Part shown: one piece after another, positions 1 through 8,570 of the stretch
How the letters are laid out: each line of letters begins with the position of its first letter
Position numbering within the stretch: position 1 is the stretch's first letter
Source: Nitrospirota bacterium
GTDB lineage: Bacteria; Nitrospirota; Nitrospiria; Nitrospirales; Nitrospiraceae
Assembly (NCBI GenBank): GCA_016219645.1
Contig: JACRLR010000044.1
Span: forward strand, 1 to 58,866
Direction: 5' to 3'
Length of the DNA: 58,866 bases
The notes under the pieces: model-generated
Told to the model about the DNA's origin: nothing
Database searches by the model: none
Seen by the model: only the letters and a program-made list of their open reading frames with translations
Program-made: the position numbers and the translations under genes

Positions 1-140
1 GCGCCCGGTCACGCCGAGGCCGGATCATCCGTGGCGCCGACGCCTGCGACCGGAGCGACGAACACAGGCAACGGTGGCGACCACATAAACCGGACATTTC
101 TACTTGGGGGGAAAGCGGACATTTCTAAATTGGGTTGACA
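1..140 (+). mobile_element. Right end of an insertion sequence (partial)
   Basis: Two direct copies of a CGGACATTTCTA-type motif lie at 91-108 and 116-134, followed by TTGACA at 135-140. Tandem terminal repeats of this kind are typical of the ends of IS21-like and related integrase-core elements. They directly follow the end of an open frame that resembles a transposase tail. The rest of the element lies outside the window, so family and intactness cannot be judged. The end sits about 10 bases before the next gene, so it has replaced or become that gene's upstream region. Confidence 0.55.
2..88 (+). CDS. Transposase C-terminus (partial)
   Basis: Frame 2 is open from the window edge to a TAA at 86-88. 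It encodes a basic tail containing RPDHPWRRR. A DHPWR-type motif close to the end is common in DDE transposases with an integrase core. Only 28 codons are visible, so the assignment rests on this motif and on the adjoining terminal-repeat-like sequences. The 5' part is cut by the window edge. Confidence 0.45.
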   Translation, partial: RPVTPRPDHPWRRRLRPERRTQATVATT

Positions 141-150
141 GGGGGGATCG

Positions 151-1641
151 GTGGTTGATTTGGATTTCATTCATCAGGACTTTCAACGTCGCCTCAGGGA
201 AATTCCAGCACAGGGGATGGGACTGTCAGTCGATGTCTATACTCCCGATCTATTCGAACTGGTGAACAGACTCAGAGAGCGAGGGCTCCAGCCCGGCTAT
301 CTGGAAGTCTTTAAGGCGACGACGACCGCAGTGACAAAGGTTCGCCGGGAACTATCGGACATACCGTTGGCCTACCACGGTGAAGGTCTGTGGATCACGC
401 AGCCGGACGTACAAGCGTCTCCGGTTTTTGAGCAGGACCTCGAAGAGATGGTTATGCAGCTGAATAGCTTGCAGAGCCTCTGGTTGAATCATGAATGCGC
501 GACGAAGCAGATGGCGGGCTACTCGTTTGGTACCTATCTCCCTCCACTCTATACACCATTGAGTGCCCGGGTAGTGGCCGGCAACATCGAGCTGGTTCAG
601 CAGGCAATGGATCGGCAGGCTGCTCGGGCAGACGGAACTGCGCCGCTCTTTCTCTTGGAGATGCCACCCCTCACATATTTTGCTGCCGGCACGATACCGA
701 TTTCCTATTTTTTCCGGCTCGTTACGGGCTCGGTGCCCTGCGGTCTTGTGCTGGACATCGGACACCTCTGGACGGTGTATCGTTATACGTCCGTCTGTCG
801 ACGGATCTCTCTCGAACGATTCATCGAGGAATTTCTCGCCGAATTCCCTCTGGAACGGGTTGTAGAAATCCATCTGGCAGGGCTGGCCTGCCATGAATCG
901 GCTGATCAGCCACAGGGAGGAGAAGGACTTCCCGAATGGATCGACGCCCATGCTGCTCCGATTCCCTCGATCCTCTTTGCCATGCTCGAGCAGGTTCTGG
1001 CCCATCCAAACCTTGTCAGTCTCCGGGCGGTCGCGCTTGAAGTAGATACCAAACCGATTGAGGTGATTGTGGAGGAGTATGCAGAGGCAGTTCGGCGCTT
1101 CTCCTTCCTCGTTCAGCAGGCGATGGCCCGAGACACGCCGGTAGGACAGTTGAGGAAGGCGACGTGTTGTCCAGTCTCAATTCAGGAGTCTGTATGCCAG
1201 TCCGAACGGCAGCAGTTGTGCGACGATTATGAACGGTATGCACGGATCATTATGGGGCAAACTCCGATAACAGGTCCGGAGTGGCAGGAAGTCGCCGTGG
1301 AAGGGAGCGGGTTAACACGGTATCGCACGTCCTACGTTCCGCACGAGATTCTCCATTGGGGAGGAGACCTTGAAGGGATGTTTCCGCAGGCCTGCCGGGC
1401 TCTAGCCGAGCGGGGCGTCTGTCTGGCTGAGTTCGTGGATTTCTGGTTTCGGTCTCCAAGACCGCTTACCCACTCCTACGATTTTTTCCTCCTCAAGATC
1501 GAACGGTTTTTCGAATTTGTGACGGAGCGCGTACCGGATATGCGTGCCTCCGTACAACAGGAATGCGACCTGTTGCGCCTGGCCTATGGTCAAGCCAATG
1601 AGGCGGGAGAATCGATGATGGAGATGGAGCGGATCAGATGA
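151..1641 (+). CDS. DUF692/MNIO-family protein with C-terminal extension
   Basis: A 496-residue protein starting at GTG behind GGGGGGA. The first ~315 residues follow the DUF692 (multinuclear non-heme iron-dependent oxidase, MNIO) pattern. H76 is in AYHGEGL, H114 in LNHE, E170 in LFLLE, D202/H205 in LDIGH, H241 in EIHLAG, D265/H267 in WIDAHAAPIP, and E297/D299 in LEVD. Known members (MbnB, BufB, ChrH) use iron to modify cysteines or other residues of ribosomal peptides, often in copper or metal contexts. The last ~170 residues (325-496) are extra. They contain a Cys pair (CC) and an acidic helical tail that loosely recalls the separate BufC-type partner proteins. I infer, but cannot prove, a fused partner domain. 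No precursor peptide is obvious nearby. The gene overlaps the next by ATGA, so it is probably co-translated with dus. Its upstream region is an IS end. Confidence 0.75.
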   Translation: MVDLDFIHQDFQRRLREIPAQGMGLSVDVYTPDLFELVNRLRERGLQPGYLEVFKATTTAVTKVRRELSDIPLAYHGEGLWITQPDVQASPVFEQDLEEMVMQLNSLQSLWLNHECATKQMAGYSFGTYLPPLYTPLSARVVAGNIELVQQAMDRQAARADGTAPLFLLEMPPLTYFAAGTIPISYFFRLVTGSVPCGLVLDIGHLWTVYRYTSVCRRISLERFIEEFLAEFPLERVVEIHLAGLACHESADQPQGGEGLPEWIDAHAAPIPSILFAMLEQVLAHPNLVSLRAVALEVDTKPIEVIVEEYAEAVRRFSFLVQQAMARDTPVGQLRKATCCPVSIQESVCQSERQQLCDDYERYARIIMGQTPITGPEWQEVAVEGSGLTRYRTSYVPHEILHWGGDLEGMFPQACRALAERGVCLAEFVDFWFRSPRPLTHSYDFFLLKIERFFEFVTERVPDMRASVQQECDLLRLAYGQANEAGESMMEMERIR

Positions 1642-2795
1642 GTTTCTGGCAATCACTCCCCAAGCCGATTATAGGGATGGCGCCGATGGATGGGGTGACC
1701 GATGCAACGTTTCGCCATACCGTCGCGATGCAGGGAAAGCCGGACGTCTCCTTCACGGAATTCACTCATGTCCATGATGTCTGTCGTGGCCCGGAGTTCC
1801 TGTTGGACTCCCTCATCTACCATGAGGCTGAACGACCGGTTGTCGCGCAGTTGTATGGAAAGGAGCCGGATCTTTTCTATCAGGCGGCCCATGCAGTCTG
1901 TGAATTGGGGTTCGACGGATTGGATATCAACATGGGCTGTCCTTCGCGGAGTGTCGCTTCATCGGGATCAGGGGCAGGGCTGATCAGAACGCCAGATGTC
2001 GCTCAGGCTATCATGCAGGCTGCCAGACAAGGAATTGCCGATTGGGCGGCCGGTCAGACCCTTGAGGGAGCGGGGCTCAAGCCAGGCAGGGTGGCGGCAA
2101 TCCATAGGCTGAACGAGCGGCGGCAGGACGGCCGCCCGCTCGTCCGACAGAAGATCCCCCTGTCGGTCAAGACACGTCTTGGCTACGATGTGGTCGTTGT
2201 CGACCGGTGGATCGGACATCTCCTCACAGAACGGCCTGCGGTCATTTCCCTGCACGGCCGTACCTTGCAACAAATGTATCGAGGGGAAGCAGATTGGAGT
2301 GCCATTTCCCAGGCTGCGGGAATCGTTCGGGGGAGCGGGACTTTGCTCTTCGGCAATGGGGATGTGCACAGTTATCATGATGTCATCCGCCGTGTGCGGG
2401 ATACCGGAGTTGATGGGGTGTTGGTGGGACGAGCCGTCCTCGGGTCCCCCTGGTTCTTCCGAGAAAAAGAGGAGGCGCGACTCGTTCTGCAGCAACATGT
2501 GTCTGAAGAGGGGCTTGAGCCGTGGGTTCCTCAGCTGGACTATCGCTTCGAGGTGCTGCTCAATCATGCGAGACGATTTGAAACGATCTGTGGACAAGGC
2601 CAGTTTCGACGAATGCGCAAACACTTGGGCTGGTACTGCAAAGGATTTCCTCATGCCGCCTCGCTTCGAGCCGATATGTTTCGAGTCTCATCGGTTGCCG
2701 ATCTGGAGCAGGTGCTTACCGATTTTCGCGTGCGCAACGCGAGCCTGACCGAGGTCTCCAACCAGGTGCTGCCTGAACCTTTTCCGATGTTGTAG
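1638..2795 (+). CDS. dus: tRNA-dihydrouridine synthase
   Basis: Flavin-dependent reduction of uridine to dihydrouridine in tRNA. The N-terminus carries the FMN-barrel motif MAPMDGVTDATFR. Residues around 96-115 carry INMGCPSRSV followed by GSGAGL, with C101 as the expected catalytic acid. A further barrel motif is SLHGRTLQQMY. The C-terminus has the helical RNA-binding part (RMRKHLGWY). At 385 residues it is longer than most Dus proteins; the extra length is an insert at about 145-180. The start ATG overlaps the stop of the MNIO gene by four bases, and the stop abuts the start of maf, so the three form a tight operon. Which Dus subclass it belongs to cannot be settled by eye. Confidence 0.92.
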   Translation: MSFWQSLPKPIIGMAPMDGVTDATFRHTVAMQGKPDVSFTEFTHVHDVCRGPEFLLDSLIYHEAERPVVAQLYGKEPDLFYQAAHAVCELGFDGLDINMGCPSRSVASSGSGAGLIRTPDVAQAIMQAARQGIADWAAGQTLEGAGLKPGRVAAIHRLNERRQDGRPLVRQKIPLSVKTRLGYDVVVVDRWIGHLLTERPAVISLHGRTLQQMYRGEADWSAISQAAGIVRGSGTLLFGNGDVHSYHDVIRRVRDTGVDGVLVGRAVLGSPWFFREKEEARLVLQQHVSEEGLEPWVPQLDYRFEVLLNHARRFETICGQGQFRRMRKHLGWYCKGFPHAASLRADMFRVSSVADLEQVLTDFRVRNASLTEVSNQVLPEPFPML

Positions 2796-3428
2796 ATGCC
2801 ACTCATTCTGGCTTCCACGTCCCCACGCCGTCGCGAGTTACTTGCTCTGCTGGGTGTCCCCTTCAAGGTCGTGGACCCATCTTTCGAGGAACAGCTGGTA
2901 ACCGACCGTTCGGCGGTAGAACAGGTGACATCCTTCGCGCTCGCCAAGGCCCAGTCGGTCGCGAGATACGAGCCGGAGACGATTGTGCTGGGGAGTGATA
3001 CGGTGATCGAGTTGGATCATGCCGTGCTTGGAAAACCAGCTGATCTGCTGGAGGCCCGTGCGATGCTTCGACGCCTGGCCGCTCGTGACCATTACGTACA
3101 CACGGCTGTCGCGCTCGTCGGTTCAACTCAGAAGGTCGAGGTTACCGCTCTGTCTACCGCTGTCGTTCGGATGAGGTCCTTTGATGCACAGGCGCATGAA
3201 CGCTATCTGGAGACGGAGGAAAGTCTCGGCAAAGCCGGTGCATACTCGATTCAAGGAGAGGGCGGCGATTTGGTCGATTCCATTGATGGAGATTTTCCAA
3301 CGGTAGTCGGTTTGCCCCTCCGTCTGGTCGCTCAACTGCTTAGGCAATGCGGTATAGAAGTGCCAGTTGATCTCGACGAACTCTACGCCAGCAAACCCTA
3401 CGCTAACTGGGATCACTTTTCAGGCTGA
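2796..3428 (+). CDS. maf: Maf-family nucleoside triphosphate pyrophosphatase
   Basis: Hydrolyses non-canonical or pyrimidine nucleoside triphosphates to the monophosphate and pyrophosphate, a house-cleaning activity in the cytoplasm. The 210-residue length is normal for the family. The start has the signature LILASTSPRRRELL. GSDTVIE carries the catalytic Asp, and the late segment KAGAYSIQGEG is also typical. The ATG follows the TAG of dus with no gap, implying translational coupling. Substrate preference (dTTP/UTP versus m7GTP) is not assignable with certainty. Confidence 0.93.
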   Translation: MPLILASTSPRRRELLALLGVPFKVVDPSFEEQLVTDRSAVEQVTSFALAKAQSVARYEPETIVLGSDTVIELDHAVLGKPADLLEARAMLRRLAARDHYVHTAVALVGSTQKVEVTALSTAVVRMRSFDAQAHERYLETEESLGKAGAYSIQGEGGDLVDSIDGDFPTVVGLPLRLVAQLLRQCGIEVPVDLDELYASKPYANWDHFSG

Positions 3429-3502
3429 TTGCAAAGGGATGGGGGCTTTCGTACAATGCCGCCTCATTGATCGCTGTCTCGCTGATGGAGGGAGTCTTGA
3501 GT

Positions 3503-4168
3503 GTGCGATGTGTGACAAGGTTGGCGCAAGTCGGCCCCGTTGTTGCCTGTACGGTTGCGGGTCTGGTGACAGTCTTTGGTGTTCAGTCGGTCTTGGCGAT
3601 CGATGTGAAGGTTTCAATAGAAGAGGCGCAGAAGGCCTTGGAAGCCGGGCGGGCTCCCATGGAGAAGGCCAACACCCCAGAGGAGGTCAAGAAAGTTCTC
3701 CAGCAAGCTTCCATGGTTACGCGTGTAGGAGCCCATCCAGAGAAAGACCCTTGCGGAGCCAGCGCCATTCTCCGGACCAAACGCTATCGACTTGAAGCCT
3801 TTGGCCGACAGGAGGCGGCGGAGTCCAAGAAGAGGAAAATGGATGTGCGGATGCCAGACGAATTCATCAGGAAAGTCGTCGACATGCCCAACATGGAGAT
3901 TGAAGTTCAGCTCTGTGGCGATGACGAATACTTTGCAGAAGGCGCCTTGATCGAGCTGCAGCAGGGCTCCAAGAGGATCAAACCCATCGACATCGGTAAA
4001 GCTGAACGTGGTCGAAAGAATGAGGGAAGCGGTCCGATCTACCGGTCGCGTTTTACTGCTCTGTTTGCATATGAAACCTTTGATCCCACCGCCGCGTCCA
4101 CTTTCGTCATTAATCTGCAGGACGGAAGTGAAGCGAGGATAGCCGCTGATTTCTCCAAAGTGAAGTAG
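3503..4168 (+). CDS. Exported hypothetical protein
   Basis: I do not recognise the family. From a GTG at 3503 (GGAGGGA lies at 3487-3493; TTG at 3497 or ATG at 3467 are alternatives) the product is about 221 residues. A signal-peptide-like stretch (VVACTVAGLVTVFGVQSVLA) is followed by a mature part rich in Lys and Glu. A helical section with EEAQKALEAG and EEVKKVLQQA precedes a probable beta domain with two cysteines (DPCGAS, VQLCGDD). It follows maf by about 75 bases in the same direction and may be the last gene of that unit. It is convergent with the next gene. Confidence 0.7.
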   Translation: MRCVTRLAQVGPVVACTVAGLVTVFGVQSVLAIDVKVSIEEAQKALEAGRAPMEKANTPEEVKKVLQQASMVTRVGAHPEKDPCGASAILRTKRYRLEAFGRQEAAESKKRKMDVRMPDEFIRKVVDMPNMEIEVQLCGDDEYFAEGALIELQQGSKRIKPIDIGKAERGRKNEGSGPIYRSRFTALFAYETFDPTAASTFVINLQDGSEARIAADFSKVK

Positions 4169-4207
4169 ACACTTCTTTCGCTCTCTGACGACCGATTAAT
4201 TAAATCA

Positions 4208-5800
4208 TTAGGACTCGCGCTCGTTCTCGTGGTGCTTGTGGCTTTCCGCCGACTGGCGTTGAAACTGTTCGTACGACAGGGACAACTTCTGCTGCATTGC
4301 CCTCTCTAGCGGCTGTCCGGCCAGGAGCACAGTCATCAGCTGGCGGATGGTGTACATGCTATGTCGATCAACGAGGTATCGAATGGCAGCGGTTGCCGTG
4401 AGGTATGCGGTCGGTAATGACGTTGAGGGGAGCCGAACCCATGGTCCGTGCAGGGAAGGCAGAGGCATGAGGGCAGGGTTATGCTGTCGGGACTCTTCAA
4501 TGTCGGGCCAGGGGTCCTCCGTCAGATGGATGGCCAGACCCTCCATGAGCCATGTTGGAGGAGAGGGGGTGTTCTGTTTAGCCTGTTCGTGAAAGAGGGC
4601 ATGAACAAATTGATGACGGACCACGCGGCTGAACAATGCGAGATCGTCGAGTGCGCCTTCAGTGGGGAGATGGATTGAACCAGACTTCTGATCGAACAAG
4701 GTATCGGCCAAATGGGGGGTTCCCGCCGGACCGGAAAATTTCTCTCCTGTATGGAGGACAACCTTCACTGGTCTGGCGGGTACTTGTCCGAACTTCGGAG
4801 GGATCTCCTCATAGGCGTATTCGAGTATGGCACGGATGCGCACCCACGTTTCCTGATCGTCAGGGCCGTCGAATTGAACGACGAAATGAGCGGAGTCTCG
4901 ATGGGATGACGGTTTTTGCGATGGTTCCACCTGAGTCGTGATGGATGCGGGCGGTGGATCAGCGGATGGCATTGAGGGAGGAGGTGCGAGGTTTCCACGG
5001 GGATTCGGAGTTGATAAGGGATCATCTGCTGCTGGTTTGACTGAGGGGGAGAGTGCTTTTGCCACTGCGAGAGGTTGCAGGGAGTTCCCGGTATTCGTTT
5101 TTGCGACCAGCGTATTTCTATAAGACCGGAGATGGGGATCATATCGGGCCTGTGTATCCGCGATATTGAGATGGGTTATTGCCGAGGTCTTGTCGCCTTT
5201 CTCCAAGAGGAGTTCAGCGAGGGCAAGATGAGGGAACGGATCGGTGGGGTTCAGTCGAATTGCCCTGTTGAGGAACTGAGATGTCATTGCCGGGTCGCGG
5301 AGTTCCCAGTACGCTTGTGTCAGGTTCATGTAGGCGAGCGGATTGGCTGGGTCCGACGCAACGGCTTTCTTAAAGGCTTTGACGGAAAGTGCGCTCCCTC
5401 CGAACTTTTCCTGTTGCACACCGAGATTGTTCCAGAGTGATGCGGTGTACCGCCTGGCCTCGGCTTTTCCCACCCTTTTGTTCGAGAGGGCCATTAAACG
5501 GCGTTCTGCTTCCCTGAAGTTTCCCTTATCCACTTCGTCGCGAATGATCCCGAGCGCATCAGTCGGTGCTTGACCGAGATCAATCAGTCGTGATTGCGGA
5601 ACATCCCACGACGGGTATTCGTGCGTTCCCGACAACGCGAAGCTGGGTGGGCGTTGTAGGGGGAGAGGCTCCGGGGTCTGCCGCGATACTGGCCCCGAAG
5701 TCAAATATGCCGGTTTCAGCCACGTGTGGTAGCCGATAAACAGCACGAGCGCGAGGGCGAGGAATTTGAGGATAGAGGAGATATCGCGCTGATATTTCAC
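4208..5800 (-). CDS. TPR protein with peptidase-MA-like domain, HQxxH variant
   Basis: A 530-residue inner-membrane-anchored protein starting at GTG. A single membrane helix lies at about 10-27. TPR repeats span roughly 85-225 (for example NPLAYMNLTQAYWELRD), followed by a Pro-rich linker to about 300. A C-terminal domain (305-500) resembles the peptidase MA-like metalloprotease fold. In place of HExxH it has H396-Q397-F-V-H400, with WLMEGLA (E420) as the expected third zinc ligand. The catalytic Glu is therefore Gln, which argues against normal protease activity; zinc binding could remain. It is the third gene of a minus-strand unit behind the 24-heme cytochrome (40-base gap), so a scaffolding or assembly role for that complex is plausible but unproven. 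The tail is His/Glu-rich. Confidence 0.75.
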   Translation of the reverse strand: MKYQRDISSILKFLALALVLFIGYHTWLKPAYLTSGPVSRQTPEPLPLQRPPSFALSGTHEYPSWDVPQSRLIDLGQAPTDALGIIRDEVDKGNFREAERRLMALSNKRVGKAEARRYTASLWNNLGVQQEKFGGSALSVKAFKKAVASDPANPLAYMNLTQAYWELRDPAMTSQFLNRAIRLNPTDPFPHLALAELLLEKGDKTSAITHLNIADTQARYDPHLRSYRNTLVAKTNTGNSLQPLAVAKALSPSVKPAADDPLSTPNPRGNLAPPPSMPSADPPPASITTQVEPSQKPSSHRDSAHFVVQFDGPDDQETWVRIRAILEYAYEEIPPKFGQVPARPVKVVLHTGEKFSGPAGTPHLADTLFDQKSGSIHLPTEGALDDLALFSRVVRHQFVHALFHEQAKQNTPSPPTWLMEGLAIHLTEDPWPDIEESRQHNPALMPLPSLHGPWVRLPSTSLPTAYLTATAAIRYLVDRHSMYTIRQLMTVLLAGQPLERAMQQKLSLSYEQFQRQSAESHKHHENERES

Positions 5801-5840
5801 AACACAGTGTCCTCGTAGTTTTCAAACGGTCTGTTTGAAG

Positions 5841-7631
5841 CTATCGGCCGCGAAAGATATTGCTGCCGGATTTCACCGTCTTCCAGAGCGTTGTGTCGTG
5901 ACACCGATCACATTGTGGGCCGAAACTTCCCTCATGCTTGTCGTCCTTCTTATGACAACTGACACAGGAGGAGGATGAGTTGACCTTCTTGTCCATACGC
6001 TCGGTATGACAGGCATAACAATCGAGCCCGTTATGACCACCGTCAAGTTTGAAGCGGGTTCGCGTGTCATGATTGAAGTCCCAGAGTTTCCAATCCCGTA
6101 GGCTGTGGCAGTCCTGGCATTCCGTGCCCAGCCTGCGCCGGTGCACATCGTCCTTGTTGTGGCAGGCATAGCAGTCTGTGGGCGTCTTGTCTTGATACAG
6201 CCGTCCCTTGTGACAACTCTCGCAGGTCGCTGCGCGATGCTTGGCGAGGAGAGGGTATTTGGTGTCTCGATCATGATCGAATGAGACCGTTTTCCATCGT
6301 TCCTCGGCGTGGCATTTATCGCACTTCACCCCGAAGTTGGACCGATGGATATCGTCTTTCTTGTGGCAGGCGTAGCAGTCGGTCGGTGTCTTGTCTTTGT
6401 AGAGGGTGCCTTTGTGGCATCCGTCGCATTTGGTCTTCCGGTGGTAACCCTTTAGCCGATACGGCGTATCACGATCATGATCAAAGAGCAGGACTTTCCA
6501 GCTCCGTTCGGTGTGACAGCTCTCGCATTTTTCGGTAAATCGTCCCTTATGCTTGTCGTCCTTCTTGTGGCAGGCATTGCAGTCGGCCGGAGTCTTATCT
6601 TTATAGAGGTGCCCCTTATGGCAGGACTCGCACTTGGTTGTGATATGCCGCCCCCGTAGCGGGTATTTTGAGTGCAAGTCATGGTCGAACATGATGATTT
6701 TCCAATCGCTCTCCGAGTGGCAGGTCTCGCATCTCTCTCCGTACGTCCCTCTGTGTTTGTCATCTTTCTTGTGGCAGGCAAAACAATCTGACGGCGCATC
6801 TTTGAATGCGGGAGTCAGATGACATTTCGTGCATTCGACCTTGGCGTGTTTACCCATCAATGGGAAACGAGACTTGTTATGGTCGAAGGGCGCCTTCTTC
6901 CATGACCGGTCGTCGTGACAGTCCTCGCACTTCGTGCCTTCCTGTCCTTTATGCTTGTCGTCTTTCTTATGGCAGGAGTAACAGTCCATGGGGGTTTCCT
7001 TGTAGCGATCGTTCGCGTGGCAGCCTTTGCAAGGCACCTCCGCATGCTTGTTCCGAAGCTTGTAGCGAGTCTTGTCGTGATCGAACCGGATCTCTTTCCA
7101 ATCCCTATCCGTATGACAGGCGGAGCAGGCGCTACCGACCTTCCCTTTGTGCTTATCGTCTTTCTTGTGGCAAGCGTAGCAATCTGACGGCGTATCGCGA
7201 TACTTGATCTTGGGTGTGTGACAGGCCTTGCACTCGATTTTCTTAGAGTTGGCATGGGCGCCCTTGAGTGGGAAGTCAGTCTGTCCGTGATTGAACGTCT
7301 GCTCCGTGATCGGTGCGATGTTCTCCGTTCTGCCTTTGTGATCTGTGTGGCAATCCTTGCATTCACGCTGTTCCTTGAATCGTCCGTGCGATCCCAGCTT
7401 CTGCTCAACGTCCGTGCGAATGTCTTTGTGACAATCCTGGCAGAGACTATTCATTGCTGCCTTGTCGAACCGTTTGTGGCACTTGGTACAGTCTTCTTCC
7501 CATTTGGCATGGCCCTCGATTACTTGCCCTGGCATCAAGGCGGTCTCGACATTGTCTGCCCGGGCCGGTGCTCCTATGAGCATCAACATGCCGAAGAGAG
7601 TAATGAGCAGGTAGCAGGGTGAGGCCAGCAC
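5841..7631 (-). CDS. 24-heme c-type cytochrome
   Basis: A 596-residue secreted protein with 24 CxxCH heme c motifs. GTG start at 7631; the signal peptide ends near APARA. After three N-terminal hemes the sequence runs as seven repeats of about 60 residues. Each has three hemes and the pattern CxxCH, then CYACHKKDDKHKG, then CxxCHxxRxWK, then FDHD and a KH before the next unit. Many extra His residues (DKH, FDHD, GKH) can serve as distal ligands, so most hemes may be bis-His. Proteins of this kind act as periplasmic or cell-surface electron wires. It lies 12 bases behind the diheme cytochrome b gene, which points to one electron-transfer complex. Family assignment beyond cytochrome c3/c7-like repeats is not possible by eye. 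Confidence 0.92.
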   Translation of the reverse strand: MLASPCYLLITLFGMLMLIGAPARADNVETALMPGQVIEGHAKWEEDCTKCHKRFDKAAMNSLCQDCHKDIRTDVEQKLGSHGRFKEQRECKDCHTDHKGRTENIAPITEQTFNHGQTDFPLKGAHANSKKIECKACHTPKIKYRDTPSDCYACHKKDDKHKGKVGSACSACHTDRDWKEIRFDHDKTRYKLRNKHAEVPCKGCHANDRYKETPMDCYSCHKKDDKHKGQEGTKCEDCHDDRSWKKAPFDHNKSRFPLMGKHAKVECTKCHLTPAFKDAPSDCFACHKKDDKHRGTYGERCETCHSESDWKIIMFDHDLHSKYPLRGRHITTKCESCHKGHLYKDKTPADCNACHKKDDKHKGRFTEKCESCHTERSWKVLLFDHDRDTPYRLKGYHRKTKCDGCHKGTLYKDKTPTDCYACHKKDDIHRSNFGVKCDKCHAEERWKTVSFDHDRDTKYPLLAKHRAATCESCHKGRLYQDKTPTDCYACHNKDDVHRRRLGTECQDCHSLRDWKLWDFNHDTRTRFKLDGGHNGLDCYACHTERMDKKVNSSSSCVSCHKKDDKHEGSFGPQCDRCHDTTLWKTVKSGSNIFRGR

Positions 7632-7643
7632 AGTTGATAGGCC

Positions 7644-8570
7644 TCAGTACATGTATGCGGCCACGATGTGAAAAATCGTACAGGCGGCCAGGATGTAGAT
7701 GAGTGGAATGTGGAGCACGTGCCACCACGAGAAGAGACGTTCGTAGGTACTAAACTGGGCGACGCGCTCGCTTTCTCTCAAATACGAGGACGCCAATTGA
7801 ATCGCTTCTGATGCCCCGTGATGGAATTCTGGGTGCCGTTCGGTTTTCAGAATTCTGCGCAGCTCTCTCGCGCAGCGAAAAGCCAGGATGTGTCTTCTCA
7901 GGCCGATCGTCAGGGGGCTGAAGAGGTGCGAGGTGAAGGAACGGTCGGGTTGCGTCGAGTCCCGCTCGAAAGATTTGAGCCATTGTTCGACTCGAGGCGC
8001 AAAGTGTAGTCGGGACTTGGCATCATGTGAATCGCTTGAAAATTTCTCCTGAATTTCCCCCAGCGTGGCACGACGGCCGTAGAGACCATGGTGAATCTTC
8101 GTGTAAACAAAGCGGCCGATAATGCCACTGATGACGACACCCAGCATGCTGACGAGAGCTATCGTGGCGTTCAGGGACCTCAGATGAAAGGTTGAGTGAA
8201 ATAGGATGAGCGTGGGCCCGACGATCCCCATGATCATGTGGATACGAAACCAGTGTTTCAGCGCACCCCAGCGATGCATGAAGCGCACATGCTTGCGCAG
8301 TGGATAGGCCAGCATCGCAAGCATCATCACTGAACCGGTAACTCCCAGGTAAAAGCCAAAGTTCGAGCGGGGAGTGTAATAATTACCGGCGGCCACTTTG
8401 TAGGCTACCCAGATCGATAAGCCCGCGAGTACGCAGGCCAGCAGTCGCCCCGGCAGGGGGGGAGAATCGGATGTCACGTTTTCATCCGGTCTTGAAGCGC
8501 GCCGAGTTGCCGGGCGAGATGTTTCGATTGTTCGCCTTTGGACTCGAGGAAGAGGTTCAGCGATGGCCAT
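7644..8570 (-). CDS. Diheme b-type membrane cytochrome
   Basis: A 308-residue integral membrane protein with helices at about 42-60, 72-92, 107-128, 137-157 and 280-306. Two helices carry His pairs spaced 14 residues apart: H111/H125 and H287/H301. This is the spacing of the bis-heme four-helix bundle in bc1-type cytochrome b, so I infer two b hemes across the membrane. It has a long basic N-terminal tail and a large soluble loop (160-270). It is first in a minus-strand unit with the 24-heme cytochrome c and is likely its quinol-oxidising (or quinone-reducing) membrane partner. The arrangement resembles a split version of Geobacter CbcL, in which both parts are in one chain. It is not cytochrome bc1: there is no Rieske gene and the length is wrong. 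Confidence 0.78.
   Translation of the reverse strand: MAIAEPLPRVQRRTIETSRPATRRASRPDENVTSDSPPLPGRLLACVLAGLSIWVAYKVAAGNYYTPRSNFGFYLGVTGSVMMLAMLAYPLRKHVRFMHRWGALKHWFRIHMIMGIVGPTLILFHSTFHLRSLNATIALVSMLGVVISGIIGRFVYTKIHHGLYGRRATLGEIQEKFSSDSHDAKSRLHFAPRVEQWLKSFERDSTQPDRSFTSHLFSPLTIGLRRHILAFRCARELRRILKTERHPEFHHGASEAIQLASSYLRESERVAQFSTYERLFSWWHVLHIPLIYILAACTIFHIVAAYMY

Noticed and set aside
352-1005. Minus-strand open frame of 217 codons
   Set aside because: Lies wholly within the MNIO gene on the other strand, with no ribosome site or recognisable domain.
1968-2654. Minus-strand open frame of 228 codons
   Set aside because: Shadow of the dus gene; composition is random-looking.
7644-8570. Subunit of a cytochrome bc1 complex
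   Set aside because: His spacing is similar, but length and topology differ and no Rieske or c1 gene is present.
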